Numbered from the stretch's first letter, positions 10,200 through 21,774 are shown. The stretch: DNA of 64,000 nucleotides from Gerris lacustris (GCA_951217055.1 OX578285.1:56331102-56395101), one strand, 5' to 3'. Program-made: numbers and translations. Notes: generated from the letters alone by a model not told the origin.

Positions 10200-11345
10200 C
10201 CACAATAAACAACAGACTATGATCTATTGAGATTTACGACTGTAAAGTTTTATATTACAGTATGAATAACAATTTTATACATATAAGAGATCTAAAGAAT
10301 AGTACTAAATATGTTCATTAAAGAGACTATATTATCTTATAATATACTTTATAGTATTAAGATATCTGTAAGAATAGTAAATCCTACGATGTTTATTATA
10401 GAGACTATTCTTATATACTTCTATACAACCTAATAAGACATAAGACATCTATTACTTGGTGTTTATCATTTAGCCTATTGTTATTTACTTACTTTATACG
10501 TATTAAGATATAAGAATAGTAAAACCTACACATAATTATCATAGAGCCTATTCTTATTTATTGTTATAAAACCTAATAAGACATTTAGAATATGATGTCT
10601 GCATAAATGTTTATAATAGAGCCTATTCTTTTTTACATCTATACAACCTAATTACACATTTATAGTAAGTTAAGAATATAGAATAAATTAATGATTTAAG
10701 TATATGTTTGTCATAGAGCCTATTCTTATTTATTTTTATAAAACCTAATATAGACATAAACTATTATGTCTATTATGCAAATGTTTATAATAGAGCCTTT
10801 TTTTATTTACTTCTATAAAACCTAACAATAAATCTATAACGAGGTCTTTATCATAGGGTCTATTCTTATTTATTTACTTTATACGTATTAAGATATCTAT
10901 AAGACTAGTAAATCCTACACTAGATTATCATAAAGCCTATTTTTATTTACTTTTATAAAACCTAATAAGACATATAGAATATGATGTGTATGTAAATGTT
11001 TATAATAAAGCCTTTTCTTATTTACTTCTATAAAACCTAATTAGACATCTAAAATAAGATGTCTATGTCAATGTTTATAATAGAGCCTATTCTTATTTAC
11101 TTCTATAAAACCTAATAAGACATATAGAATATGATGTGTATGTAAATGTTTATAATAAAGCCTTTTCTTATTTACTTCTATAAAACCTAATAAGACATCT
11201 TGAATAAGATGTCTATGTAAATGTTTATAATAGAGCCTATTCTTATTTACTTCTATAAAACCTAATAAGACATCTAAAATAAGATGTCTATGTAAATGTT
11301 TATAATAGAGCCTATTCTTATTTACTTTTATAAAACCTAATTAGA
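10200..11345. repeat. 75-bp tandem array, about 15 copies
   Basis: ATGTTTATAATAGAGCC followed by TATTCTTATTTACTTCTATA and AAACCTAATAAGACAT recurs. The right half has a strict 75-bp period (starts near 10996, 11071, 11146, 11221 and 11296). The left half is more diverged and irregular, so amplification appears more recent on the right. Confidence 0.9.
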
Positions 11346-12375
11346 AATTTAGGGTTAAATAAACTGATATATTATGTTTACCACAAGAACCTTTCTTTTA
11401 CATCATTCTAATAGAGATGTTTACTTTCGCTTGGCAGTGTGTATCAACACTCTGAATGAATCTTGGCCGGTGGTTATTTCAGTAAGACGTTAAATTATTT
11501 ATTAATACATTATATTTTATGCAGAAACTTAGGTCCTCCCAGACGTAATGTTTATGATATTAATATTTTACAAGTCCTTTTACATTTTCTATAAATAAGT
11601 CAACGACTGGAGGAACATTCTTCACCTGTAAAAATGCCTCACTTATTTATTTTTATATAGCATGTACGACATAGTACATATGTATTAAAGCACTCCTATG
11701 TAATCGCAATATTAAATGCATTTGGGAGCAATAGAATGTATTCTTTTTACGTATTACCATCTTTTATTACATTAAAACAAACGACATATTTAATATAAAT
11801 ATAATTTTATTTCATGTAGATAATAAGTATAATAAATTAACAAGTATAATAAATGTATAAGTATAATAAATTATATTTATTTATCAATGAAAGTGATAAT
11901 TACGTTAAGTTGTAAGCTTATGATATTTCATTCATTTGTCAAAAATGATTTTTATTGATTAAATTGTTAATCCATTTACTCTTGAATAAATTAAAAATTA
12001 CTTTTTTCTTTCATTAAACTTTATTTTTACTATCTTTAAACAGGCTTGTTTTTTCTCGATTAATTGATTTTATTACATCGTTCCTACTCTCATCCATTCA
12101 TACATTTCAATTCATTAATAAGTCATTATGATCAATGAAGGGATTAATACATCGATAGAAGTATATAATTAAATTATCATCGCGCTAAAGTATAAAAATT
12201 AAGTTTAAAACTAGGCTATTTATTATATTTTTTATTGAGCTAATCTAGTTCAATCAATAACTTCTATATTATTAAACCAGTTATTTAATATATTTTATTT
12301 TACAAAGTGAGCTAATTAGTGTCTTCCACATTACTAAATTACTATAAGTCAGTTAATTAATTGCAACAATTGAAT
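11346..12375. other. AT-rich unique stretch, no gene seen
   Basis: Short frames only. A loose AAGTATAATAAATTA repetition occurs near 11825-11880. Confidence 0.5.
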
Positions 12376-12387
12376 TTATCACATTGC

Positions 12388-12432
12388 AGTGATAAATGCT
12401 GATATCGTAAGCGCTGCGCTTATAATATCGGT
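12388..12432. other. Hairpin
   Basis: GATATCGTAAGCGC and GCTTATAATATC face each other around a TGC loop near 12400-12430, giving a stem of about 13 bp. Confidence 0.55.
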
Positions 12433-12782
12433 GCATTCACTACCAAGCTGTGTTTTAAGGGCAAAATGTTTTCCTATTGGAGATGCATGTAGCAACAGGC
12501 ACACTGTAAAAAGCTAGTCTTCTTTTAAGCAGCTTTAGTATACAGGCATGCCAACGTAGATGTAATCAACCCTTAATACCAGCTACAGTGTTGTTTTTAA
12601 AGCTTCTACGCATTAGCACATAGGTTTCTTCGCTTGAATTGGATTTAATTATGAGTATTAAATTATAATAACACAATAACAAAGGAGATAGTCTTAATGC
12701 GTAGACTTCCCCAGTTGTTGATATCATGGATTTATAAGTCTTTTGGTAGTGACCATGTCATGTTGGTTGGGTTTCTCCAACG

Positions 12783-12815
12783 TATCGCCTCCTACAACAC
12801 TGGAGGCATCATCAG
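12783..12815 (-). ncRNA. Hammerhead-like half core 1
   Basis: Minus strand: CTGATGA, then stem GCCTCC / GGAGGC with a 9-nt loop, then GATAC where the ribozyme consensus has GAAAC. Only stem II and the two core strands are visible. No paired stem III or NUH cleavage site is found, so activity is doubtful. Confidence 0.3.
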
Positions 12816-13202
12816 GGATCTACATGATGATCTATGAGAGAGATAATATTGGTATATACTAGAGAAGTATTGTCTAGAGTATTATATAGACTAGGGATTG
12901 TATAGCCAGTCTACCATGTTTCTCTCATAGATCAACTTTCACATCCCTGAAGATGTATCCTATACTGGAGGCATCTTCAGGGATCTACATGATGATCTAT
13001 GAGAGAGATAATGTATAGACATTATCTATACATTATCTCTACCTAGTCAATACATTATAATATCTCTCATAGAGCATCATGTAGATCCCTGAAGATGCCT
13101 CCAGTATAGGATACATCTTAGATCTTAGTACCTGGGTAGTATAATAGACGGGATTGTAGAGCCATTCTACGATGTTTCTCTCATAGATCAACATTTACAT
13201 CC

Positions 13203-13233
13203 CTGAAGATGCCTCCAGTATAGAAGGCGAAAC
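13203..13233 (+). ncRNA. Hammerhead-like half core 2
   Basis: CTGAAGA (13203-13209), stem GCCT / AGGC, then GAAAC (13229-13233). It fits the CUGANGA ... GAAA consensus of hammerhead stem II. Complementary stems I and III are not evident. Confidence 0.3.
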
Positions 13234-13260
13234 GTCAGAAAACCCTCGTTGATCCAACAT

Positions 13261-14610
13261 GACTTATTAAATCCACTTTTAGGAGATAATATAGAGTTTT
13301 TATAAGGCCATGTTTTCTTGCAGTACATGTGTATGTCCAAAGCCCCGGAAGGCAAGATGCTATCTTCCTGCATATCCAACCCAGTTACCCTCCACAAATT
13401 TCTAAATAAATACAGGTGTCAACATCTTTCTTCGGTTCTTTTAAATGCTATATTATATCAGCTAGAAGTTATTTCCAATAACTTTTCTTTTAAATCGGCT
13501 GCGTCTTCCTTTGCACGGCGACCAAATGGAATATGCATGGCTGCATTTTAATCACCTCTTGAGCATGAGCGACGTGAACGAAAATGCATAAATAATAAGG
13601 CTGTTGTTTTGCATGTTGATAATGTTAAATGTCCATTTTACTTCCTTCTTTATACAGTCTATAGTTTTCTCTCTTTTCGTAATAGATATTAAACATAGTT
13701 TTATATATCATTTAATAAAAGCAATATGGTTTTAATCGTACATTTCTATTGTTACAACGGCAATATATTTCTCTTCTAGTATTTATATATTATCTTATCC
13801 ATTTCTATAAATATAACACTTCCTTGATTTCAACATTACATAATGATCATATTTATTCTTCGATTCTATTACAAACGAACTGAATATTATTTTATTTTTC
13901 TTTTAATATTAATCTTTCAAATGCTGATTATTTAGTTCAATTGTATAATATTATTGTAATTGCGAGAAACGAACTGAGATAAATCATTTTATAAATTTAT
14001 TCGTAATATAATAATTTTGAAGCATTTTTGTTTCTCTTTACGGGCAAAAGTTTTTAATTTTTGTTTCCCGTCACTTATTAGTTTTGATCCATTTATATTA
14101 TTATTATAAACTAGCCTTCGCCCCGGGAGGAGCGTGGGGCGTATGCTAGGAATCAGTGGCTAGGTTTTCTATTATCCTGCAGGCCAAGCAATTAAATGTA
14201 ACGCCTTAATAGTTTCTTTTCCAGAGCCTTCATGGGAATCATGACATCATGGGACATTGTTATGAAAATCTTTATAAAATGTTTTGTTAAAAACTTTAAT
14301 TTTGTATATATAGATATTCATGCAGGTTACAGAATTATTGCTATGATTATGGGTATAATTGCAATACAATATTTCATTTTAATACTTGCGATTTATTTAG
14401 TAAATTATTGTATCTTTATTTTAATTAAATTTGAGGACCTAATTGTGAAACCCTACTGCAGGAAGAAAAACAAGATTGAATGTTAATTTCAAAATAATAC
14501 TAAGGCTACAATTGAAAACATTAAAAAAATTACATAAGGATGTATAACCCAGGTTTTACCAGGTTTAATGTATTCCTGAACCTTTCGTGTTTTTTTTTTC
14601 TTCTAATTAT
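13261..14610. other. Mostly unique AT-rich stretch
   Basis: A GC-rich hairpin-like patch lies near 14110-14155 (CTTCGCCCCGGGAGGAGC). An 84-codon hydrophobic frame at 14232-14486 follows a TTTCTTTTCCAG acceptor-like tract. I see no family and regard it as chance. Confidence 0.4.
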
Positions 14611-14611
14611 A

Positions 14612-15640
14612 CAGGGTGGTCCAAAAGTCTCCCCCCCCCCCCCCCCCCTCTTAACTTTTGAACGGTTTGAGATAAATTAATGAAACTTGGGGGATCTCTA
14701 CCATGCAAAGGTAAGTTTGTTTTCATGCAATCACCCACTAGGGGCAACCACCCACTTTGCCCCCAGGCCACCCAACTTCAAAATTTCAAATTGGAGCGTA
14801 TATTTTTGATAGCATATTTGGATTCTACGGTGAAAAATAATAAACTTTTACTGGAAACTATTTTTTCTATCTCCAATATTTTGCCCCCTACAGGGGGGCA
14901 AAGGTAGCAAAATAACCCTTCCGAAATAGTAAAAAAATAACATTTAGATCGTTATAAAATCTAAACGGTTTGAAATAAAGTCATGGAACTTGGGATCTGT
15001 ACCATGTTTAATCATCCACTCGCGTACGAGGGGCAACCTCCATTTTGCCCCCAGGCGCTGAAATCTACGATTTTTATACCTTTGCCCCCCCTATAGAGGG
15101 CAAAATATTAGAGGTAGAAAAAAAAGTTACAAGTGAAATATTTTTATTTTTTGCTGTAGAATCTAAATCTGCTATCAAAAATATACATTCTAGGACAAAA
15201 TTTTGAAGTTAGGTGGTCTGGGGGCAAAATGGGAGGTTGCGCGGTTGCATGAAAACAAACTTCCCTTTACATGGTACGGATCCCCTAAGTTTCATTAATT
15301 TATCTCTAACCGTTTAGATTTTACAACGTATTATCGATGGGGTAATTTTGCTATCTTTGCCCACCTATAGGGGGCAAACTATTGGGAATAGAAAAAAAAG
15401 TTTCAAGTAAAAGTTCATTATTTTTCACGGTAGAATCCAAATATGCTATCAAAAATATACACTCCAATTTGAAATTTTGAAGTTGGGTGGCCTGGGGGCT
15501 AAGTGGGTGGTTGCCCCTAGTGGGTGATTGCATGAAAACAAACTTCCCTTTGCATGGTAGAGATCCCCCAAGTTTCATTAATTTATCTCAAACCGTTCAA
15601 AAGTTAAGAAGGGGGGGGGGGAGACTTTTGGACCACCCTG
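14612..15640. mobile_element. 1,029-bp foldback DNA element with TA target duplication
   Basis: It begins CAGGGTGGTCCAAAAGTCTC and ends with the exact complement, flanked by TA on both sides (14610-14611, 15641-15642). This suits a Tc1/mariner-type or similar TA-targeting element. Inside are four related modules: two in direct orientation (about 14655-14930 and 14960-15110) and two inverted (about 15110-15345 and 15345-15610). Each carries CATGCAA-, TTTGCCCCC- and GGGGGCAAA-rich blocks. Matching 75-codon frames at 14680-14907 (plus) and 15351-15578 (minus) are mirror images from the inverted repeat, with no sign of being a gene. No transposase. Confidence 0.85.
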
Positions 15641-15642
15641 TA

Positions 15643-16120
15643 TATACAAGCTTCAGTTTGCCAGCAGCTTTATTTTATTGCTTGGTATTTCTCGTGCGTG
15701 GCTTCGTTTTTATGTTTTAATCCTCGCCATGTTTTAAAATAAACTGTTTCTCTAATAGTATATTTTCTTTTTTTTAATACTTTTAGAGAATGACTGTTTT
15801 AACAATAGCAAGTCTTTACCGAGTAAAAGGAACCTTTAAGATTAGTGTATATGAAGAAATAAATCGGTAAATGGACGATCCTTGAATCATGCATATGTTT
15901 TTGGGCATTGAATCCATTTATAGACATTTATTAATTCAATATTAATTAATAATAGTTATTTATTAGTCAAGTTATAAATAATCGGATTCATTTAACTATA
16001 CTTTATAAAATCAATAATCAAAACTCAAAATTAAATGACAGCTTATACATGTCACAAAAACAACAACACTAGCGCATTCCTCTGACTGTCATCACTTGTA
16101 GCGAAATATAGAACTATAAG
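15643..16120. other. AT-rich unique stretch, no gene seen
   Basis: No repeat, RNA gene or long frame noted. Confidence 0.5.
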
Positions 16121-16124
16121 TGAA

Positions 16125-16685
16125 GCTAACTATTCAGCTCCTCCTAAATTCTTACTTCCTGGTACCTATACTATATTTAAAAATTTTAATTCAGTGCACC
16201 TATCGGAAATAAATATAGTACTAAATGAAAACATGACCAAGCTCCTGTTAGATTCTAACTTCCTGGTACCTACTATATTTAAAAATTTTAATTTAGAGCA
16301 CCTATCGGTAATAAATATAGTAGTACTAAATGAAAGCTGACCAAGCTCCTGTTAGATTCTAACTTCCTGGTACCTACTATATTTAAAAATTTTAATTCAG
16401 CGCACCTATCGGTAATAAATATAGTAGTACTAAATGAAAGCTGACCAAGCTCCTGTTAGATTCTAACTTTCTGGTACCTTCTATATTTGAAATATTTAAT
16501 TCAGCGCACCTATCGGAAATAAATATACTAAATGAAAACTTGACCAAGCTCCTGTTAGATTCTAACTTCCTAGTGTCTACTATATTTAACATATTTAATT
16601 CAGCGCACCTATCGGAAAAAATATAAGTAATAAATGAAAACTGACCAAGCTCCTGTTCGATTCTAACTTCCTGGTATTAGCGTCA
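16125..16685. repeat. Tandem array, about 99-104 bp unit, 5.5 copies
   Basis: GACCAAGCTCCTGTTAGATT begins copies near 16235, 16339, 16443, 16542 and 16643, followed by CTAACTTCCTGGTACCTA and GCGCACCTATCGG. A decayed partial copy lies at the left edge. Confidence 0.9.
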
Positions 16686-17037
16686 CTTTTTTCATGTTGT
16701 TTTTTCATGTTGCTTGACGGAAATATCTTCTGCAGCCCAGAGGTAAAACATATCCATATTAAAAGTTCTTTTCTTTTTAATAGTCACTCAAACATGGAGT
16801 ATTAAGTCATTGTTTTGTGTGTGGGGGGAAGTACGCTCATAACAGTGTTTTTATCTTATGAAGTTGTTTTTTTTTGTCCGTCGCTTTGTATGGCCTGTAT
16901 GTACGGGTTGTCTTTGTTTCAAGGGATCTTCATTGTATTGCTCTACCCAGATCCCCCGAAGTCTCCTACGCCTGTATAAATAAACCATATAGCCTCCCCT
17001 CTCTTTTTTTTCGGGGTTTTTGTGTACCCATCTCACT

Positions 17038-17190
17038 CTGTCTATATATAAAACTTCCATTCTTATTTTCCCCTACTCACTCTCTCCCTCTCTCTTAGTA
17101 GAGAGAAGCCATTCATAAAATACTTGTTGCATTGTTACAGAACGTTTCTCCATGGACTAAGGATGTAGATGGACTTCTTCCGTCTTGTGA
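17038..17190 (+). promoter_or_regulatory. Possible promoter and 5' exon (weak)
   Basis: A TATA-like CTATATATAAAAC (17040-17052) is followed by a CT-rich stretch with possible initiators (ACTCACTCTC), then GTTTCTCCATGGAC and CTTGTGAGTTC, which fits a 5' splice donor (GTGAGT at about 17187). This is pattern matching only, and in AT-rich DNA TATA matches are cheap. Confidence 0.2.
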
Positions 17191-17465
17191 GTTCATTTAT
17201 TTATTTAAATATTTAAATTTAGTTTTTTCTTTCTTTTTTTACTATAGACTTATTACTTAATACGTAACAATTAAAGTAACACGAGCTTCAAAATAAAAAC
17301 TAAAATATTCATTAATCAAATGTCACAAATTTAGCAAAAGTATGCTTCTATCCCTTAATATAACTATTTTAATAATTTTAATAAAACACAAAACGCAAAA
17401 ATGACCAGTTTATTTTTATCTATAGGTGATTACATTTGATCAGTTATTCTTCTGACACTAAGCGT

Positions 17466-17812
17466 AATGTATTAGTCATCTTATGTACCTAGATGGAAGA
17501 ATTGATCAGTTCACAAATGATCAGTTTATCTTCAAACACAACACATAATTAACGTATATAGGTAGATCCTCTTAAGGGTGAATACTTAAATGAAACTTAA
17601 CTACTTACTTACTTTTTTTATGATTTTTGATGTTTTATTTAAGAAACTTTTTGAAATTATTCACCCTTAAGAGGATCCATCTATGTGCGTTCATTAGAAC
17701 TAAAGGGGTACTATAACCGACTAACACAATTAAAAATAATGTATTAGACTTCTTATGTACCTAGATAATACACCTGATCAGTTTATCTTCAAACATTAAA
17801 CATAATGTATTA
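17466..17812. repeat. Direct repeat pair split by a small MITE
   Basis: AATGTATTAG.C.TCTTATGTACCTAGAT ... GATCAGTTTATCTTCAAACA occurs at 17466-17545 and again at 17738-17812. Between the copies lies the hairpin element at 17551-17692. Confidence 0.7.
17551..17692. mobile_element. Small inverted-repeat element
   Basis: The left arm GATCCTCTTAAGGGTGAAT and right arm ATTCACCCTTAAGAGGATCC are exact complements. The weaker outer match AACG.A.ATAG.(T/G)G extends the arms to about 33 bp. The interior is AT-rich and non-coding. I could not assign a clear target duplication. Confidence 0.7.
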
Positions 17813-18134
17813 GACTTATTATGATTTTATTAAAATTATTATTTTATATTCTTCTAAATTTAGATTTTTATTGAGCGATTCTAGCTACCCTTACTATTTC
17901 ATTAATAAAAAGATATATCTTAAAATTCATCCGTTGATAAATTAAAGAGTTAAGTAATATATGTAGTTGTAAGCCAACTCAAAACTAGTCAAGTCTTTGA
18001 ATAAGTTAATTAAAGTGTATTGCACTAATAAAACCGTAGATTAGTCAAATTTCGATATTGTTATTATTAAAGGTAAAAAGGTATAAATTATAATTTTATG
18101 TTAGGCTTGGATCAGTAGGTATCTTTTTTAAAAT

Positions 18135-18812
18135 TTAACGATTCTCCAGGGTATATTAGCGTATGATTCTCCAGGGTATATTAGCGTGCGATTCTCCAGG
18201 GTATAGTAGCATACGATTCTCCAGGGTATATTAGCATACGATTGTCCAGGGTATATTAGCGTGCGATTCTCCAGGGTATATTAGCATACGATTGTCCAGG
18301 GTATATTAGCGTGCGATTCTCCAGGGTATATTAGCGTGCGATTCTCCAGGGTATAGTAGCATACGATTGTCCAGGGTATATTAGCGTGCGATTCCCCAGG
18401 GTATAGTAGCGTGCGATTCTCCAGGGTATATTAGCATACGATTGTCCAGGGTATATTAGCGTGCGATTCTCCAGGGTATAGTAGCATACGATTGTCCAGG
18501 GTATATTAGCGTGCGATTCCCCAGGGTATAGTAGCGTGCGATTCTCCAGGGTATATTAGCATACGATTGTCCAGGGTATATTAGCGTGTGATTCTCCAGG
18601 GTATATTAGCGTGCGATTCTCCAGGGTATATTAGCATACGATTGTCCAGGGTATATTAGCGTGCGATTCTCCAGGGTATATTAGCATACGATTGTCCAGG
18701 GTATATTAGCGTGCGATTCTCCAGGGTATATTAGCGTGCGATTCTCCAGGGTATATTAGCGTACGATTCTCTAGGGTATATTAGGGTACGATTCTCCAGG
18801 GTATACTAGCGT
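18135..18812. repeat. 25-bp minisatellite, about 27 copies
   Basis: Unit GATTCTCCAGGGTATATTAG + CGTGC. Copies mix a few fixed variants (CT/GT after GATT, ATT/AGT, GCGTGC/GCATAC). The GATTGT-GCGTGC and GATTCT-GCATAC types alternate as 50-bp dimers over much of the array, showing higher-order amplification. It abuts a tRNA-like SINE head on its right. Confidence 0.95.
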
Positions 18813-18930
18813 AATAGACTGGTTAGCGTAGTCGCAATACGCCTGAACCCAAGGTTTAATCATTGTCATTTGAGTTTAAACCCAAGAGAGGTGAGTCATT
18901 TTCTTTTTACTTATGATACACACCGATGTT
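18813..18930 (+). mobile_element. tRNA-derived SINE S1-related copy
   Basis: A-box-like TTAGCGTAGTCG (18823-18834) and B-box-like GAGTTTAAACCC (18872-18883) lie at near-tRNA spacing, followed by AAGAGAGGTGAGTC and a body with ATGATACACACCGATG. The latter echoes the ACACTGATGATCAC stretch in S1 copy 1. Confidence 0.55.
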
Positions 18931-19550
18931 TTTTTGATTCCCTATTCTATTATGAATTGACGTGGTATTGATTGGGACGTAATAGTTATAATCATAAATT
19001 AAATTAAAAAAAAAAAAATCCTTCACAAACTATATCATAAACTAGGCAGAATGCTTACAATGTTTCAATTAAAGCACTTAATCAAATTTTATTTGCTCTT
19101 GTCACAAATTTTCTCCTATTTTGCTCAAAAGAAGAATTTTTTAAAAGAATTTACACAAGAATAACTCCGAACATCACCTATCTAAGTATGGTCTCTCACT
19201 TATCTTTAAATTCCTTAGAACATATTTAGTAACAAAACAAAAGCGTAAACTCTGTAAACAAAAGCGGTATTCCACGACCTTTTTGTTCACAATCTTAAAC
19301 CTGTATATTCGTTGTTAAAGGCCCTCGAGAACGTGATTTAATTATCTAATTAATAAATATTAATATTAGTTCTTTGATGATCTCAGAAATTGATAATGTA
19401 TTATTGTATTCTAGCAGTAATATAATATGTGGAAGTACGAGTAAAAGGATGGTTTTTTTATAAAAATGTTTGTTGTTTTTAGCTTATGGTACTTAAAGTT
19501 GTTTCATCTGTATTCAATTCTACCTTTCAATTTGTTGAAAAAATAGTGGA
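18931..19550. other. AT-rich unique stretch, no gene seen
   Basis: An A-tract lies at 19003-19018. No frame or element recognised. Confidence 0.5.
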
Positions 19551-19614
19551 ACTTCTTCAGATTGTTACTCCCCTTATAAAAAAAAAACTAAGGTGAGTAA
19601 CGATCTAAAGAAGG
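19551..19614. mobile_element. Very short MITE of the CTTCTTTAGA family
   Basis: ACTTCTTCAGATTGTTACTC faces GAGTAACGATCTAAAGAAGGT. Only 64 bp, so it is a minimal internally deleted copy lying 12 bp from a fuller one. Confidence 0.65.
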
Positions 19615-19626
19615 TGTACGGAATGT

Positions 19627-19780
19627 TCTTCTTTAGACTGTTACTCCCCTTATAAAAACAGAAATGTGATATTCCTTTGTCGTAAAGTACAATGGACTAA
19701 ACATCCCTTTGTCTTAATAGTTATTTAGTCAGTCATTTATATACTAAAAAAACAAAAGGGGAGTAACAATCTAAAGAAGT
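19627..19780. mobile_element. MITE of the CTTCTTTAGA family, copy 2
   Basis: TIRs CTTCTTTAGACTGTTACTCC / complement. The interior (GTGATATTCCTTTGTC, GGACTAAACATCCCTTTGTC) is almost identical to the copy at 45195-45348. Non-coding, about 154 bp. Confidence 0.8.
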
Positions 19781-19784
19781 ACCA

Positions 19785-20255
19785 AAAATAGCCATCAAGA
19801 CCCCTCTAGGAACTAGTAGATAAAATGATTCCATTGATGTATCCGAAGTTGCGTTAATATCAGAATTTAACGAAATACACGTAACTAAACCCTTCCTTCA
19901 TTTACTTTCTCTATTTGTTTATTTATCATGGTTAAGTACTACAGTAACTCATTTTAAATAACTATAACTTAGTCTTAATTTGTTTTAAATTTAATTAAAT
20001 TAACAAAACAACTGTGATACGCTATGTAAAGAACTAGTATCACTATCACTTGATACGTTTTATAAAGCTTATTGTGATTTTGATACAATTGTGACACATT
20101 TAAAGATCATCGTGGCATTGTCATTAATTGAATGTTTAAGTTGAGTTACCTTTAGAAAAGAGAACACATAATACAAATTGATACAATTACTGTGCATAGA
20201 TGGTATATTATAAATTAAAAGAAAAGGTTATTCAAGGCAAAGCATGTTATCGTCG
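19785..20255. other. AT-rich unique stretch, no gene seen
   Basis: No feature recognised. A frame beginning at 20200 runs into the tandem duplication and is not supported. Confidence 0.45.
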
Positions 20256-20258
20256 TTT

Positions 20259-20835
20259 ACTTAATATTAGTTATAGCGCCCGTTGCACCATTTTGTATAA
20301 TATTATATGCACAATTGTAATCCATATTGACCCTATAGTAGATATCTTAGTTGCGTTTGATTCACTAGTGGGAATAGATTATCAAATCCTCATTAGACAC
20401 GATAAAACTTCTAAGAATACATAGTAAATAGAATCGCGGTCATAACAGTAAATAAAATATTTTGTTATTAAAAACAGCAGCAAATTTAAGAAAAAAACGT
20501 GTGGAAACTCCAGAGATATATAATAATATTTATGTTAAAAGAAATGAATACTTAATAACAAAACGTACTTAATTTTAGCTGTAGCGCTATTTCAAATTAT
20601 ATTATATGCTCAATTGTAATCCATATTAACCCTATAGCAGATATCGTAATGTTGTTTGATTCACTCAAAGGAATAGATTATCAAATCCTCATTAGACGAG
20701 ATGAAACTTCCAAGAATACTTAGTAAATAGAATCGCGTCATTACGGTAAATAAAATATCGCAGTAAGCAAAAATAGCAGCAAATTTAAGCAAACAAAAGT
20801 GTGGCAACTACAGAGTATTTAATAATATTATTTTA
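20259..20835. repeat. Tandem duplication, about 310 bp, two copies
   Basis: The copies (about 20259-20548 and 20571-20835) share ATTGTAATCCATATT.ACCCT, ATAGATTATCAAATCCTCAT and AAATAGAATCGCG. They differ at perhaps one base in eight, with indels, so the duplication is not recent. A 74-codon frame in copy 1 is not kept in copy 2, which argues against coding. Confidence 0.8.
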
Positions 20836-20847
20836 AAAAAATCGGGT

Positions 20848-21650
20848 ACGGGGTACCTCGGAACTATTCCTCTCTTTGGAGGCCACTAAAGTCGCCTCTC
20901 ATTCTGCTCCGCAGCAGGAGAAAGCAGCATTGGTCGTGGTCAGTAATTGGATGGGTGACAGTTTTGAACTGACTGATTTTTTTATTATAATATTTAAAAA
21001 AAAAAAAGTATACTTTCCTTTTATTTATTTAATTTAATTTATTTAATTATTTGAATTTTGGCGGTATTTTGACAGATAAACAAACTTTGAGTTTAACAAA
21101 AGTATCACACTAATAAATAATTATGTTCGCTTATAACTTTTAAACTAATAAATTAAATTTCATCGGGTTTTTTTATATTTGTTCCTTATTTTTACCGCTT
21201 CCAATGATATGCTATACCTCAAAAACGTATTTATACTTTCGGTATTATAAACCGCCAAAGTTTCAAAATTCAAAAATCGATAACTTCAAAATGGCGGCTG
21301 ATATCAAAATTATATTTTGTGGATTTGTTTGTCATACAGAGAGGAACATTTGTGCCAAATTTCAACTCGATCAGACCACTTTTTATTTATTTTTATTTTG
21401 CTGACATTAGCAAACTGGGTTCAATTTGGCGGAAAATGTTGATTTTCCGGGTGGCAGAACTAGAAGTAAGGACTGATTTTTCTGCCAAATTTCCACTCTC
21501 TAGTTGAAATACCCTGGGCGCTACGATGATAACACACATACAGACGTCATGCTGAAAACCACTCAGGAGGTCTTACTTAAAAACACCCAAAACGGATAAT
21601 TCAGTTGAAATCACGAAAAAAAAAAAATGTTTGGGTGAAAACAATACTTT
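20848..21650 (+). mobile_element. X-family long repeat, left copy
   Basis: Begins ATCGGGTACGGGGTACCTCG. It contains the 5S-like box at 20921-20961, then AACCGCCAAAGTTTCAAAAT, AAAATGGCGGC, TTTGTCATACAGAG and CGCTACGATGATAACACACA. The right copy (26270-27456) has the same blocks in inverted orientation. Short frames here (21204-21404, 21319-21507) are not conserved between copies. Superfamily unknown. Confidence 0.75.
20921..20961 (+). promoter_or_regulatory. 5S rRNA-like internal promoter module
   Basis: AAAGCAGCATTGGTCGTGGT then CAGTAATTGGATGGGTGACA. The A-box, intermediate and C-box parts of the 5S internal control region are all present in order. It lies about 75 bp inside the X repeat end. 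Confidence 0.65.
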
Positions 21651-21774
21651 TCCTACCATAGGTGAGGAAATGTAAAAAATAAAAAATAAATGAATACACA
21701 TAAAAAAAAACCACTTTATTTAATTTAAATCTCTCAAAAATACCTACATATCATGAATTAAATCCAAGTATACG

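Larger units (their letters stand above)
12720..13260. repeat. Hairpin-rich repeat with hammerhead-like half motifs
   Basis: Arms of about 60 bp at 12950-13011 and 13060-13119 are inverted copies of each other (CTGGAGGCATCTTCAGGGAT ... and its complement). A direct repeat links 12884-12954 and 13141-13211 (GTTTCTCTCATAGATCAAC). Three spots carry CTGA(T/A)GATG + stem + CGA(A/T)AC, like the catalytic-core half of a hammerhead ribozyme. I see neither a full ribozyme nor a recognisable element protein. Elements such as Penelope-like retroelements carry hammerhead motifs, so that class is a possible source. Confidence 0.5.

Noticed and set aside
14232..14486. Small two-membrane-segment protein after an acceptor-like tract
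   Set aside because: Ile/Phe-rich composition is expected from AT-rich DNA. The acceptor-like TTTCTTTTCCAG alone is not enough.
14680..15578. Two nearly identical 75-codon proteins on opposite strands
   Set aside because: They are mirror images produced by the inverted modules of the TA-flanked foldback element, with no protein family.
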